DNA of 60,827 nt. It comes from Flavobacteriales bacterium UBA7690 (lineage in GTDB: Bacteria > Bacteroidota > Bacteroidia > Flavobacteriales_F > PHOS-HE28). The translations under genes were made by a program, and so were the position numbers. Under the pieces are notes generated by a model. It saw only the letters and a program-made list of their open reading frames with translations, was not told the origin of the DNA and did no database searches. Position 1 is the stretch's first letter. The number at the start of each line of letters is the position of its first letter. The DNA lies in NCBI GenBank assembly GCA_002482775.1, contig DLGQ01000034.1, positions 36,308 to 97,134 of the forward strand, given 5' to 3'. Positions 8,737-15,808 of the stretch are shown piece after piece.

Positions 8737-8972
8737 GGATCCCGCGTGACCTCACAGGCAAGGAGCTGATCAAAGCGCTGGGGAAGCTGGGATACGAAGT
8801 GACCCGGCAGAGTGGAAGTCACATCCGCTTGACTACTTCCCGCAACGGAACGCATCACGTAACCATTCCGGATCACCGACCGATCAAGGTCGGTACGCTG
8901 GCAAGCATTTTGGGTGACATCGCAACGCATCATCAGATGACACGTGATGAACTCCTATCACAGCTCTTTTGA
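8733..8972 (+). CDS. hicA: HicA-family mRNA interferase toxin
   Basis: This 79-residue protein has the double-stranded-RNA-binding-like HicA fold, with G-K-E-L-I-K-A-L-G-K-L-G-Y followed by R-Q-S-G-S-H-I-R-L. His30 in the G-S-H motif is the expected catalytic residue, and a second conserved segment H-H-V-T-I-P-D-H-R-P-I-K-V-G-T-L follows. Such toxins cleave mRNA when free of HicB. All key residues are present, so the toxin looks intact. It is a type II toxin-antitoxin pair in an accessory region, in line with mobility of the surrounding genes. Confidence 0.87.
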   Translation: MRIPRDLTGKELIKALGKLGYEVTRQSGSHIRLTTSRNGTHHVTIPDHRPIKVGTLASILGDIATHHQMTRDELLSQLF

Positions 8973-8991
8973 ACGCACGGCACCTGAGTTG

Positions 8992-9549
8992 ATGCGCCCC
9001 CTCCGCTTCTCCCTCAACGTCACCCTGGACGGCTGCTACGATCACACGGTCGGGATCGCAGACGCCGACCTGCACCACAACGCGATGGAATACATCGCCG
9101 GGTGCGATGACCTGCTTTTCGGCCGGATCACTTACCTGATGATGGAGGAGGCGTGGCGCATGCCGATAAGCGGAAAATGGCCGGGTTGGATGGCACCGTG
9201 GATGCATCCTTTCGCGCAGACCATCGACGCGGCGAAGAAGTACGTGGTGAGCAGCACACTGAAGGAAGTCGACTGGAACGCGGAACTGGTGCGCGGTAAC
9301 CTGGGGACATTCGTTCAACAGCTCAAGCAGCAGCCGGGCAAGGGCATCGGTGTGGGCGGCGTGCAACTCGCGATGGCCTTGACGGAACTGGGCCTGATCG
9401 ATGAATACCAGTTCGTGGTGCATCCCCGGATCGCCGGTCATGGACCGACCTTGTTCGCGGGGCTAAGCAAGATGGTGGACCTGAAGCTCGTGGGCCGCGA
9501 GGAGTTCGGCTCCGGGGCGGTGGCGATGCGGTATGAGGTGAAGCGGTAG
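8992..9549 (+). CDS. RibD_C / dihydrofolate reductase family protein
   Basis: The 185-residue protein belongs to the RibD C-terminal-domain (bifunctional deaminase-reductase) family often annotated as 'dihydrofolate reductase': F-S-L-N-V-T-L-D-G at the start, L-L-F-G-R-I-T-Y in the NADPH-site region and G-I-G-V-G-G-V-Q-L-A in the glycine-rich loop. Met at 8992 is used because it directly opens the conserved fold; the ATG at 8944 lies inside hicA. It is full length, unlike the fragments of related genes nearby, and belongs to a different subfamily from them. Substrate and pathway are unknown. Confidence 0.87.
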   Translation: MRPLRFSLNVTLDGCYDHTVGIADADLHHNAMEYIAGCDDLLFGRITYLMMEEAWRMPISGKWPGWMAPWMHPFAQTIDAAKKYVVSSTLKEVDWNAELVRGNLGTFVQQLKQQPGKGIGVGGVQLAMALTELGLIDEYQFVVHPRIAGHGPTLFAGLSKMVDLKLVGREEFGSGAVAMRYEVKR

Positions 9550-9583
9550 CGTTCCTCTTCCACCTTTTGCTTCGCCAAACCCG

Positions 9584-9615
9584 CACCTATTCTGCGGGGC
9601 TTCCGCCAATAGGTG
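9584..9615. terminator. Perfect-arm hairpin between convergent genes
   Basis: The arms CACCTATT (9584-9591) and AATAGGTG (9608-9615) pair perfectly, with an inner GCGG/CCGC stem. It lies just after the reductase stop and could end transcription from either side, although no clear T-tract follows. Confidence 0.45.
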
Positions 9616-9637
9616 ACCGGGCGCGTTGGTGAGCCCG

Positions 9638-9657
9638 CCCCGGCCTCCGAGCCGGGG
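9638..9657. terminator. GC-rich hairpin between convergent genes
   Basis: CCCCGGC (9638-9644) and GCCGGGG (9651-9657) form a 7-bp stem with a 6-nt loop. It is the second hairpin in the 153-nt gap between convergent genes and there is no T-run, so its terminator role is inferred from position. Confidence 0.4.
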
Positions 9658-9702
9658 TGGACATCCAAGCGCGACTGCCTGCCGATGCAAGCATGATGTT
9701 CG

Positions 9703-10260
9703 CTACTCTGCCCGCTTCAACTCCACATAGCGCGTGAGCCGCGTAACAAGCCCATCGCGCCCCCACATGCCTACTGCGGATGTGTCGGTGCGCACGACGT
9801 TGTCTGTGTCGAAGAGCAGTTGTACAGTACGTAATGGCTTAGCGGTTTCAGCGCTATCCAGGTGGACCTCGGCGTACAGGAAACCGCCGGCGGTGGGTTC
9901 CAGCGTAGCGTAGAGCTGGCCAAGCTCTTCTTGCACGAACGAGTACACGCCGTTCACTTCCACACGATCGAACACCTCTTTCCGGCCCCAGCATTTGCGG
10001 ATGCTGCCCAGATCCACGTCGTAGTAGAACTCGTAGTCGTCCGGCGTGCTGCAGAGGCAGTGCCACACCAGCCATGGCTTACCGAAAAGCAAGGTGCTGT
10101 CCGTGAAGATGGGCTGATGGATCTCGACGATCTCCGCTGGCCAACCCCCTGCCGGGCGCTTGTTCGTGTCGTTGTTGAGGAACTGTGCGGACACACTGCT
10201 CCATTGCACAACAAGGAAAAGGAAGACAATGAGTTTGATCATGAAGAGAAGTTTCCGCAT
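9703..10260 (-). CDS. Hypothetical secreted protein, paralogue of 11807-12343
   Basis: The 185-residue product starts with a signal peptide (F-M-I-K-L-I-V-F-L-F-L-V-V, cleavage near V-S-A-Q). The mature part has several Cys residues, a central Y-D-V-D-L-G-S-I-R-K-C-W-G segment and a C-terminal block with L-L-F-D-T-D-N-V-V-R-T-D-T. The protein at 11807-12343 has the matching order of blocks (I-M-D-S-S-L-L-F, then a C-x-C/E-V-Y region, then L-F-D-A-S-K-V-V-R-T-D-T), so they are paralogues. It begins 3 nt after the DUF2200 stop, as the last gene of a minus-strand run. I do not recognise the family. Confidence 0.75.
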   Translation of the reverse strand: MRKLLFMIKLIVFLFLVVQWSSVSAQFLNNDTNKRPAGGWPAEIVEIHQPIFTDSTLLFGKPWLVWHCLCSTPDDYEFYYDVDLGSIRKCWGRKEVFDRVEVNGVYSFVQEELGQLYATLEPTAGGFLYAEVHLDSAETAKPLRTVQLLFDTDNVVRTDTSAVGMWGRDGLVTRLTRYVELKRAE

Positions 10261-10263
10261 CGT

Positions 10264-10626
10264 TTACTTCCTCAAGATCTTCTCCATCGCCCTGCCCTTC
10301 GCCAGCTCATCCACCAGCTTATCCATGTAGCGCACCTGGCGCATGATGGGGTCCTCGATCTCTTCGATCCGGTAACCGCAGATCATGCCCGTGATCAGTT
10401 GTAAGTTCGGGTGCATGCGTGGGGCCTTCGCGAAGAAGGTCTCGAAGTCGGTCTTGTCGGCGATCACCTTGGCGAGGCCTTTCTCCGTGTAGCCCGTGAG
10501 CCAGTGGATCACGGTGTGCAGGTCTTCCTTGGTGCGGCCCTTCTTCTCCACCTTGGTCACGTAGTGCGGGTACACACTCGCGAAGGCCATGCGGTAGACG
10601 CGTTCGTTATTGGCTCCGGGTTTCAT
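10264..10626 (-). CDS. DUF2200 family protein
   Basis: This 120-residue protein has the DUF2200 signature: R-V-Y-R-M-A-F-A-S-V-Y-P-H-Y-V, E-K-K-G-R-T-K-E-D-L, V-I-H-W-L-T-G-Y and M-I-C-G-Y-R-I-E-E-I-E-D-P. Members are small cytoplasmic proteins of unknown function, common in accessory DNA. Its start is overlapped for 20 nt by the truncated reductase leader (10607-10696), whose TAA lies just inside the gene, so translation could be coupled. It is followed after 3 nt by the secreted paralogue gene. Confidence 0.87.
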   Translation of the reverse strand: MKPGANNERVYRMAFASVYPHYVTKVEKKGRTKEDLHTVIHWLTGYTEKGLAKVIADKTDFETFFAKAPRMHPNLQLITGMICGYRIEEIEDPIMRQVRYMDKLVDELAKGRAMEKILRK

Positions 10627-10696
10627 TGCATTTCAAAGATGGCATTAACGCGCCGTCGAGCGAGATGGTGAAACCGTGGACGATGAGGCGGGGCAT
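10607..10696 (-). pseudogene. Leader ORF 1: truncated 5' end of a RibD_C reductase gene before DUF2200
   Basis: A 29-codon ORF begins M-P-R-L-I-V-H-G-F-T-I-S-L-D-G, the N-terminus of a RibD_C reductase subfamily. After 15 codons the homology ends and the frame runs to a TAA at 10607-10609, 20 nt inside DUF2200 but in another frame. Its first 36 nt are identical to those of leader 3 (12348-12440). It begins 13 nt after the stop of the upstream secreted-protein gene. No intact parent gene of this subfamily is in the window. Confidence 0.6.
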
Positions 10697-10709
10697 GGGG
10701 GGTCGACTA

Positions 10710-11789
10710 TTAGCGATGTAAAACGACGCTACAGAGAACAGTCCCTTGCTCGCTTTGCCTTCGAAGATGGTAAACTCCATCAGCAAGTGAACTCAAGTCC
10801 AATAGATCTGAGACCACTTCACTCATCAGGACCAAACGTCCAGATAAGTCGAACACTGCAACCTGCGTGTTGGGATTGAGCCCTCTTATTTGCAGCATCC
10901 CTGATGTTGGATTGGGAAAGACCTGTGTTGCGTCCCTGTCCGGATCGTCAGCCATACCGACGCTACAACTCGTCGGGGTCAGCGAAACATCATCGATGTA
11001 GAAATAGATGAGGTGATAGTTCAGCGCACTATCGACCAGCGCCAAGGATAAGGTCGTATCACCCAGAAAATTCCCGATAGTGACGTACTCCTCCCCTCCA
11101 TCGGCCACGAAGATCCCTGAGACTTCTGTCCATCCAACCGTATCCACGATAAAGCCCGTCGAATTCACCACTTGCGGAGTGAAAGGCAGCGCATCGTCGT
11201 ATGGTATGTCCGCAATCGCACTATCGGAAAAATAGGCCCCGAGGCTTTCAGTGGCAAAGGTTCCCGCTCGGGCCAGGCTGACATGCATCGAGAACCTGTA
11301 ACAAGAGTCTTTCACAAGCGGAGCGGACAAGCCTACCTCCACATATTCGCGGTACTCATGGATCCAAGGGGTCATGTACGCGATCAGTCCAACATACCCT
11401 GATCCGCCTCTTGGCTGTTGAAAGCCTGAGAAATTCAAAGGGACATCGACCAGGCCAGAACCACACACATTGAAATAATCCGGTGACCCCCCCCCAACAG
11501 TGGCAGGGTTGAACCAATCGACAAGAGAATCGATCTGAGCTGCGTTGTTCGGACAGCCGTAATACTGTTCAAATTCACCGTTGGGCACAAGCTCTTGGGA
11601 CAGGAGTTGAGTGCTCCCGACCAAGAGCGCCAGCACCAAGGCAAGGGCATCTGCACTCCAGTTCACCAAGGGCTTCCGATCGTGCAAGGCCTCACCGCCG
11701 TTGCCCAGCGGAGACTCCAGGGATCGCTGCGGTCCGGCACCGTAGCCGTCAAGCGAGATGGTGTAACCGTGGAGGATGAGGAGGGGCAT
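10710..11789 (-). CDS. Secreted protein with type A T9SS sorting domain, fused behind a reductase N-terminus
   Basis: As an open frame from the ATG at 11789 the product has 359 residues. The first ~37 match the start of a RibD_C reductase (S-L-D-G-Y-G-A-G-P, N-G-G-E-A-L-H), then a signal-peptide-like stretch follows (A-L-A-L-V-L-A-L-L-V-G-S-T-Q-L-L-S-Q). The mature part (E-L-V-P-N-G-E-F-E-Q-Y-Y) resembles T9SS cargo with a carbohydrate-binding-like jelly roll, and the last ~75 residues are a type A sorting tail (F-P-N-P-T-S-G). No ATG lies between fusion and signal peptide; TTG 11669 or GTG 11666 could be the functional start. A buried signal peptide would be unusual, so start use is uncertain. 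Confidence 0.7.
   Translation of the reverse strand: MPLLILHGYTISLDGYGAGPQRSLESPLGNGGEALHDRKPLVNWSADALALVLALLVGSTQLLSQELVPNGEFEQYYGCPNNAAQIDSLVDWFNPATVGGGSPDYFNVCGSGLVDVPLNFSGFQQPRGGSGYVGLIAYMTPWIHEYREYVEVGLSAPLVKDSCYRFSMHVSLARAGTFATESLGAYFSDSAIADIPYDDALPFTPQVVNSTGFIVDTVGWTEVSGIFVADGGEEYVTIGNFLGDTTLSLALVDSALNYHLIYFYIDDVSLTPTSCSVGMADDPDRDATQVFPNPTSGMLQIRGLNPNTQVAVFDLSGRLVLMSEVVSDLLDLSSLADGVYHLRRQSEQGTVLCSVVLHR
11670..11789 (-). repeat. Leader 2: reductase 5'-end copy fused in frame
   Basis: This is the longest of three copies of the same reductase start region (others at 10607-10696 and 12348-12440). It encodes M-P-L-L-I-L-H-G-Y-T-I-S-L-D-G and continues to N-G-G-E-A-L-H-D before the secreted protein's own sequence begins. 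It is more diverged in codons 3-9 than copies 1 and 3. The short C-rich run before the ATG is shared with copy 1. Confidence 0.6.
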
Positions 11790-11806
11790 GGGGGGGCCTA
11801 TTGCGG

Positions 11807-12343
11807 TCACTGCATCCTTTCAAGCTTGGCCAGCTTTGTGATCTCCACTGTCATCTTTCCCGTTGTCAACTCTTCTAAGAACGCGGTATCTGTTCTGACC
11901 ACCTTCGACGCATCGAACAGCATTCGGAAGGATCTCAATACGGTAGAATCCGATGGGTCATACTCGGAATACCGAAAGGTCGTTCCAGACTCTCGGGTGA
12001 GCCTAGCGCGCAACTCTCTCGATAGAAGCTTCTGGTCATAACGTCGTCGATACTTGTCAGGAACGTAGGTGTATACTTCACGAGTGCATGTGCAGGACTC
12101 CACGTCCGTGAAGTCGGCTTCAAACCACTCCACGTCGGCATACTTCTCCTTCATATTACATCGCCAAACCAGATCAGGCGAGAGGAACAGCAACGAACTA
12201 TCCATGATAAGGGGCTGCACGATCGTCTGAGGCCTGTAGTAGACCCAGTGCATACCGTTCTGCTCGCTCATCTGGTTGTGTGGCGCCGAAGGAGTGGTCA
12301 CAAGTGCAGTTCCCACTAGCAAAGAAGCGACAGATCTTATCAT
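11807..12343 (-). CDS. Hypothetical secreted protein, paralogue of 9703-10260
   Basis: The 178-residue product has an N-terminal signal (M-I-R-S-V-A-S-L-L-V-G-T-A-L-V). The rest carries the same ordered blocks as the protein at 9703-10260: a 'target' segment with I-M-D-S-S-L-L-F, a W-R-C stretch, a Cys-rich C-T-C-T-R-E-V-Y-T-Y segment and the closing L-F-D-A-S-K-V-V-R-T-D-T. Its ATG lies 4 nt after the TGA of leader ORF 3, close enough for translational coupling. Both paralogues belong to the same minus-strand run. The family is not recognised. Confidence 0.7.
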   Translation of the reverse strand: MIRSVASLLVGTALVTTPSAPHNQMSEQNGMHWVYYRPQTIVQPLIMDSSLLFLSPDLVWRCNMKEKYADVEWFEADFTDVESCTCTREVYTYVPDKYRRRYDQKLLSRELRARLTRESGTTFRYSEYDPSDSTVLRSFRMLFDASKVVRTDTAFLEELTTGKMTVEITKLAKLERMQ

Positions 12344-12347
12344 CGGG

Positions 12348-12440
12348 TCATGTTGTCGTAATCCGCGTCAGCGATTGCTGCGGACCAGCGCCGTAGTCAT
12401 CGAACGAGATGGTGAAACCGTGGACGATGAGGCGGGGCAT
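12348..12440 (-). pseudogene. Leader ORF 3: truncated 5' end of a RibD_C reductase gene
   Basis: A 30-codon ORF starts M-P-R-L-I-V-H-G-F-T-I-S-F-D-D-Y-G-A-G-P and loses similarity after residue ~24. The stop TGA (12348-12350) is separated from the next gene's ATG by only four bases. The S-L-D-G motif of the family is changed to S-F-D-D, so this copy has drifted, yet the frame and the tight junction are kept. Confidence 0.6.
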
Positions 12441-12499
12441 GAACGGATGGATGTTTGTCGACTGGGCCTGGAATTTGTCAGACGCACCTGGTCTAGCGA

Positions 12500-14092
12500 T
12501 CAGGCACTCGCGATACCCAACTGATGACTAAGACGGGAGCTCTTCACATACTCAGCTATCCTAACAATCCAATCGCTGAGTTCCTTGAGTTCGATTTGGG
12601 CTTGTTCCGGCTTCTTACGCACATCAAAATGAAAGTCCTTGAAGTAGCTATCACTTCCATCGTACCGATTCCCGGCTATATAGCGCAGAACGATTCGAAT
12701 CTCATACCCCTTAAGTTTCCATATCGGCCAATCAAGATTGTCGTCATGCCGAAAGTCATGCGCTGCATCACGCACGTCGAAACTTCGGAAGAAGAATCTT
12801 TTCGGTTTCTGAACGTGATCAAGAAAGTTCAACGGCATGATGAAAGCCTGAATAACAGCATCGTTGTGCTCCTTAGGCAAATAAACCCTTCCCCCTTCTC
12901 TGAGAGACTTCATTGCATCTAAGTACCTATCGTAGCTTCCGAAGACGACGATTAGAAGGCGTACCATCTCAAGCATGGGCATGTCTACCGACTCGAAGTA
13001 AACTCGCTGCGCTTTGGGGTCTATATGCATGCCATTTTGTGGATGCTGGAAATCCTTAGTCAGCATGCCTTCCTCGCACACGATAAATGTGGCTACCGGA
13101 GTGCTGACCAAGTGACGAAGTATCTGGCGGATAGTAAGGACCCCTCGATTAACGAAATGGACAAGGAGAATCTGGAGCACGATCCGAACATGAGGTACTT
13201 GAATCGCTTCCAAGCTCTGGCAATAGTTAGCTATCGCATCGCTATTGTCGAATCTGAATGGCTCTTCAGAGTAGAACTTGTCGATGTAGCCATGGAAGTC
13301 CGCCGTGGCGCCGTAGCGGTGCCGAAAAATGCTCTCGATGTTGGCCAAATCGCAAATGCAAATGACCTTATCGAAGCCAAACTTGTGTTTCTCGATGTCA
13401 TGGTCATAGTGAACAGACAGCACATTCAGGATTCTGAAGATGTGATCAGGATCCAGCCGGTCCAAGTCATCCACAATGAAGACTGTCTTAAGGCCCGACT
13501 TCCGAATCTCTTCCAGAACATCTGCGATGAGCTCGCTGATCAAGTTGAACTCGACATACGAACCAGGCCTCTGCACGACAGATTCAAGATGCGCGATGAG
13601 TATCGCATCACGACCCCTAGCATCAGCTTTGAGCTTCTTATCAATCTCATTGACCGCCTTGATCAGTGGAACAACTCCCGCGAAGCCTGCGCTCGTCACC
13701 TCGACCAGAGGATGCAATTTGGAGAGAGCCTCGGAGAGCTGCTTAGCTAGTTCCAGCGGCTGTTCCTTTGCATATTTCAGCCACGCTTTACTCTTTGAGA
13801 ACTTGGTGAAGTGCTTAGCCTTGATGTGACCTTGAACATACAGCTGTTTGATGATGTCGGCCTTGATCAACTCAAAGATGCTGTCATTCGAAGAGACGCT
13901 ATAGTTGATCGGCGAAACACGGATCGTTATGTATTCATCCTGTCTTGCGTCGAAGTATGACTTGACGAAGGTGGTTTTCCCTATTCCGAAAGCGCCTGAC
14001 ACAATGATGCGCTCATTCCGAGGATTCGAAATGTGGTTGACGAACCGATCGACGATTGATGCATAGGGTATAAAGAAGCTGTTTGGTCCCAT
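12500..14092 (-). CDS. KAP-family P-loop NTPase
   Basis: This 530-residue protein has a KAP-type AAA-like ATPase domain: Walker A G-A-F-G-I-G-K-T-T at residues 33-41 and Walker B V-F-I-V-D-D-L-D-R-L-D at about 204-214. A helical, charged C-terminal half follows. The hydrophobic stretch near residues 125-146 could be the partly membrane-associated insertion typical of KAP NTPases. KAP proteins are patchily distributed, and some are linked to phage or plasmid exclusion; a role here is inference. The gene looks clearly poorer in GC than its neighbours by eye, consistent with recent transfer. It stands alone between leader 3 and a structured intergenic region. Confidence 0.87.
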   Translation of the reverse strand: MGPNSFFIPYASIVDRFVNHISNPRNERIIVSGAFGIGKTTFVKSYFDARQDEYITIRVSPINYSVSSNDSIFELIKADIIKQLYVQGHIKAKHFTKFSKSKAWLKYAKEQPLELAKQLSEALSKLHPLVEVTSAGFAGVVPLIKAVNEIDKKLKADARGRDAILIAHLESVVQRPGSYVEFNLISELIADVLEEIRKSGLKTVFIVDDLDRLDPDHIFRILNVLSVHYDHDIEKHKFGFDKVICICDLANIESIFRHRYGATADFHGYIDKFYSEEPFRFDNSDAIANYCQSLEAIQVPHVRIVLQILLVHFVNRGVLTIRQILRHLVSTPVATFIVCEEGMLTKDFQHPQNGMHIDPKAQRVYFESVDMPMLEMVRLLIVVFGSYDRYLDAMKSLREGGRVYLPKEHNDAVIQAFIMPLNFLDHVQKPKRFFFRSFDVRDAAHDFRHDDNLDWPIWKLKGYEIRIVLRYIAGNRYDGSDSYFKDFHFDVRKKPEQAQIELKELSDWIVRIAEYVKSSRLSHQLGIASA

Positions 14093-14153
14093 CTTCTGTC
14101 AGATCACTATGAGTTCATTCCGCTAGGCCGCGTGAGCGATTGAAGCGAAAACC

Positions 14154-14200
14154 CCGCAAGCCCGGTAATCCGGGCGCGGAGTTGCAGCGGAAAGCGCAAC
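14154..14200. other. Structured intergenic element with two consecutive hairpins
   Basis: CCGC-AA-GCCCGG / CCGGGC-GCGG (14154-14179, TAAT loop) forms a strong stem with a two-base bulge. GTTGC / GCAAC (14181-14200) with an inner GC/GC pair follows at once. Together with the hairpin at 14250-14264 this makes most of the 225-nt gap upstream of the KAP gene potentially folded. It could be an RNA element, a terminator for the ALDH transcript or part of a recombination site. Confidence 0.35.
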
Positions 14201-14231
14201 CCGAGGCATTTGCGAGGGGCACGCCCAAAAC

Positions 14232-14295
14232 ATCCAACGCATCACAGGCCGACCCAGTGGGTCGACGTTACGGGTGCGCTGACCGGACGTTGGGT
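14232..14295. other. attC-like site candidate (integron cassette recombination site)
   Basis: The 64-bp segment is bounded by ATCCAAC (14232-14238, fits RYYYAAC) and GTTGGGT (14289-14295, fits GTTRRRY), the end boxes of attC sites, and contains an inner hairpin CGACCC-AGT-GGGTCG (14250-14264). The inner L boxes pair only loosely and no integrase or second site is seen, so this is a candidate only. Confidence 0.25.
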
Positions 14296-14317
14296 GCATG
14301 GCCGGTAGCTCAGCGTT

Positions 14318-15775
14318 TCAATTGAGGTTGAGGTACGCGCTCAACCCGTGCAACCCACCTTCCCGTCCATAGCCGCTTTCCTTGTAGCCGCCGAAGGGTG
14401 AGGTGGGATCGAACTTGTTGTAGGTGTTGGCCCAGATGACGCCCGCGCGCAATTTGCTGGTGAGGTTGAAGATCTTGCTGCCCTTGTCCGTCCACACGCC
14501 GGCGCTGAGGCCGTAGGGCGTGTTGTTGGCCTTCTGGATGACCTCGTCCACAGTGCGGAAGGTTTGCACGGCGAGCACGGGACCGAAGATCTCCTCCTGC
14601 GCGATGCGCGCGCTCTGCGCCACGTTGAGGAAGAGGGTCGGTCGGCACCAGAAGCCTTTGCTGGGCAGGTCGCACGCGGGCTGGTACATCTCCGCGCCAT
14701 CGGCCTGGCCCACCTTGAGGTATTTGTTGATGGTGCCGAGCTGTTCCTTGCTGTTGATGGCGCCGATGTCCGTGTTCTTGTCCAGCGGATCGCCCACGAC
14801 GAGCGAGCGCATGCGGTGCTTAAGCTTGCGGATCACTTCGTCGTGCACGCCTTCCTCCACGAAGAGGCGGCTGCCGGCGCAGCACACGTGGCCCTGGTTG
14901 AAGTAGATGCCGTTGATGATGCCTTCGACGGCCTGGTCGATGGTGGCGTCGGCGAAGATGATGTTGGCCGCCTTGCCGCCGAGCTCGAGCGTGGCCTTTT
15001 TGCCGGTGCCGGCGATGCTCTTCTGGATGAGCTTGCCCACGCCGGTGCTGCCGGTGAAGGCGATCTTGTCGATGCCCGGATGGTTGACGAGCGCTGCGCC
15101 CGTGGCACCCGCACCGGTGATGATGTTGACGACGCCATCGGGCAGTTCGGCTTCCTGGATGAGCTCGGCGAGCAGCAACGAAGTGAGCGGTGTGGTCTCG
15201 GCGGGTTTCAGCACCACGGTGTTGCCGCAGGCCAGGGCGGGCGCGATCTTCCACGCGGCCATGAGCAGCGGGAAGTTCCACGGAATGATCTGCCCGGCGA
15301 CGCCCAATGCACTCGGCGTTTTTCCCGGAAAAGCGTAGCCGAGCTTGTCTGCCCAACCGGCGTAGTAGAAGAAGTGCGCGGCGGCGAGCGGCACGTCCAC
15401 GTCGCGACTTTCACGGATGGCCTTGCCGCCGTCCATGCTTTCGACCACGGCGAACTGGCGGGCTTTCTCCTGCAGCAACCGCGCGATGCGGTAGATGTAC
15501 TTGGCGCGTTCAGCGGCGGGCATCTTCGACCACACGTTGTCGTAGGCCTTGCGCGCGGCTTTCACGGCGGCGTCCACATCGGCCTGCCCGGCTTCGGCGA
15601 TGCGCGCGATCTTCTGCTCGTTGGCGGGGTTGATGGTGTCGAAGTAGTTGCCGCTCTTCGGCTTGACCCACTTGCCGCCGATGAAGAGGTCGTACTCGCT
15701 CTTCAGGGTGAAGTGGTCCTTGGATTCGGGGGCTGGGGCGAGGGCCCAGTCGAAAGCTTGCTTCTTCGTTGCCAT
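14318..15775 (-). CDS. Aldehyde dehydrogenase, full length
   Basis: The 485-residue product is a complete NAD(P)-dependent aldehyde dehydrogenase: coenzyme-site P-W-N-F-P, F-T-G-S-T-G-V-G, the general-base region L-E-L-G-G-K, and the catalytic Cys298 in G-H-V-C-C-A-G-S-R. Later motifs (Q-E-E-I-F-G-P-V) are intact. It oxidises aldehydes to acids; the exact substrate is not clear. It could be the catalytic partner of the half-length ALDH at 1251. Its first ~20-35 codons are repeated at 16306-16383, 17065-17166 and 20672-20986. A -7-like box (15782-15789) lies 6 nt before the ATG. Confidence 0.93.
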   Translation of the reverse strand: MATKKQAFDWALAPAPESKDHFTLKSEYDLFIGGKWVKPKSGNYFDTINPANEQKIARIAEAGQADVDAAVKAARKAYDNVWSKMPAAERAKYIYRIARLLQEKARQFAVVESMDGGKAIRESRDVDVPLAAAHFFYYAGWADKLGYAFPGKTPSALGVAGQIIPWNFPLLMAAWKIAPALACGNTVVLKPAETTPLTSLLLAELIQEAELPDGVVNIITGAGATGAALVNHPGIDKIAFTGSTGVGKLIQKSIAGTGKKATLELGGKAANIIFADATIDQAVEGIINGIYFNQGHVCCAGSRLFVEEGVHDEVIRKLKHRMRSLVVGDPLDKNTDIGAINSKEQLGTINKYLKVGQADGAEMYQPACDLPSKGFWCRPTLFLNVAQSARIAQEEIFGPVLAVQTFRTVDEVIQKANNTPYGLSAGVWTDKGSKIFNLTSKLRAGVIWANTYNKFDPTSPFGGYKESGYGREGGLHGLSAYLNLN

Positions 15776-15790
15776 GGTGAGCGAAGTTAG
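15716..15790 (-). repeat. 75-nt repeat, copy A (promoter box plus ALDH start)
   Basis: This segment covers 15 nt before the ALDH ATG, including TAACTTCG, and the first 20 codons. It recurs at 16324-16398 with a single mismatch. Confidence 0.85.
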
Positions 15791-15808
15791 TTGGGACAGG
15801 CGTTGCGA

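Noticed and set aside
8944..8991. An upstream start for the RibD_C reductase inside hicA
   Set aside because: The family fold begins at 8992, and the extra 16 residues match the hicA sequence in another frame.
14564..15790. A 408-codon plus-strand open frame opposite the aldehyde dehydrogenase gene
   Set aside because: The minus-strand ALDH is complete with all motifs; the antisense translation is low-complexity.
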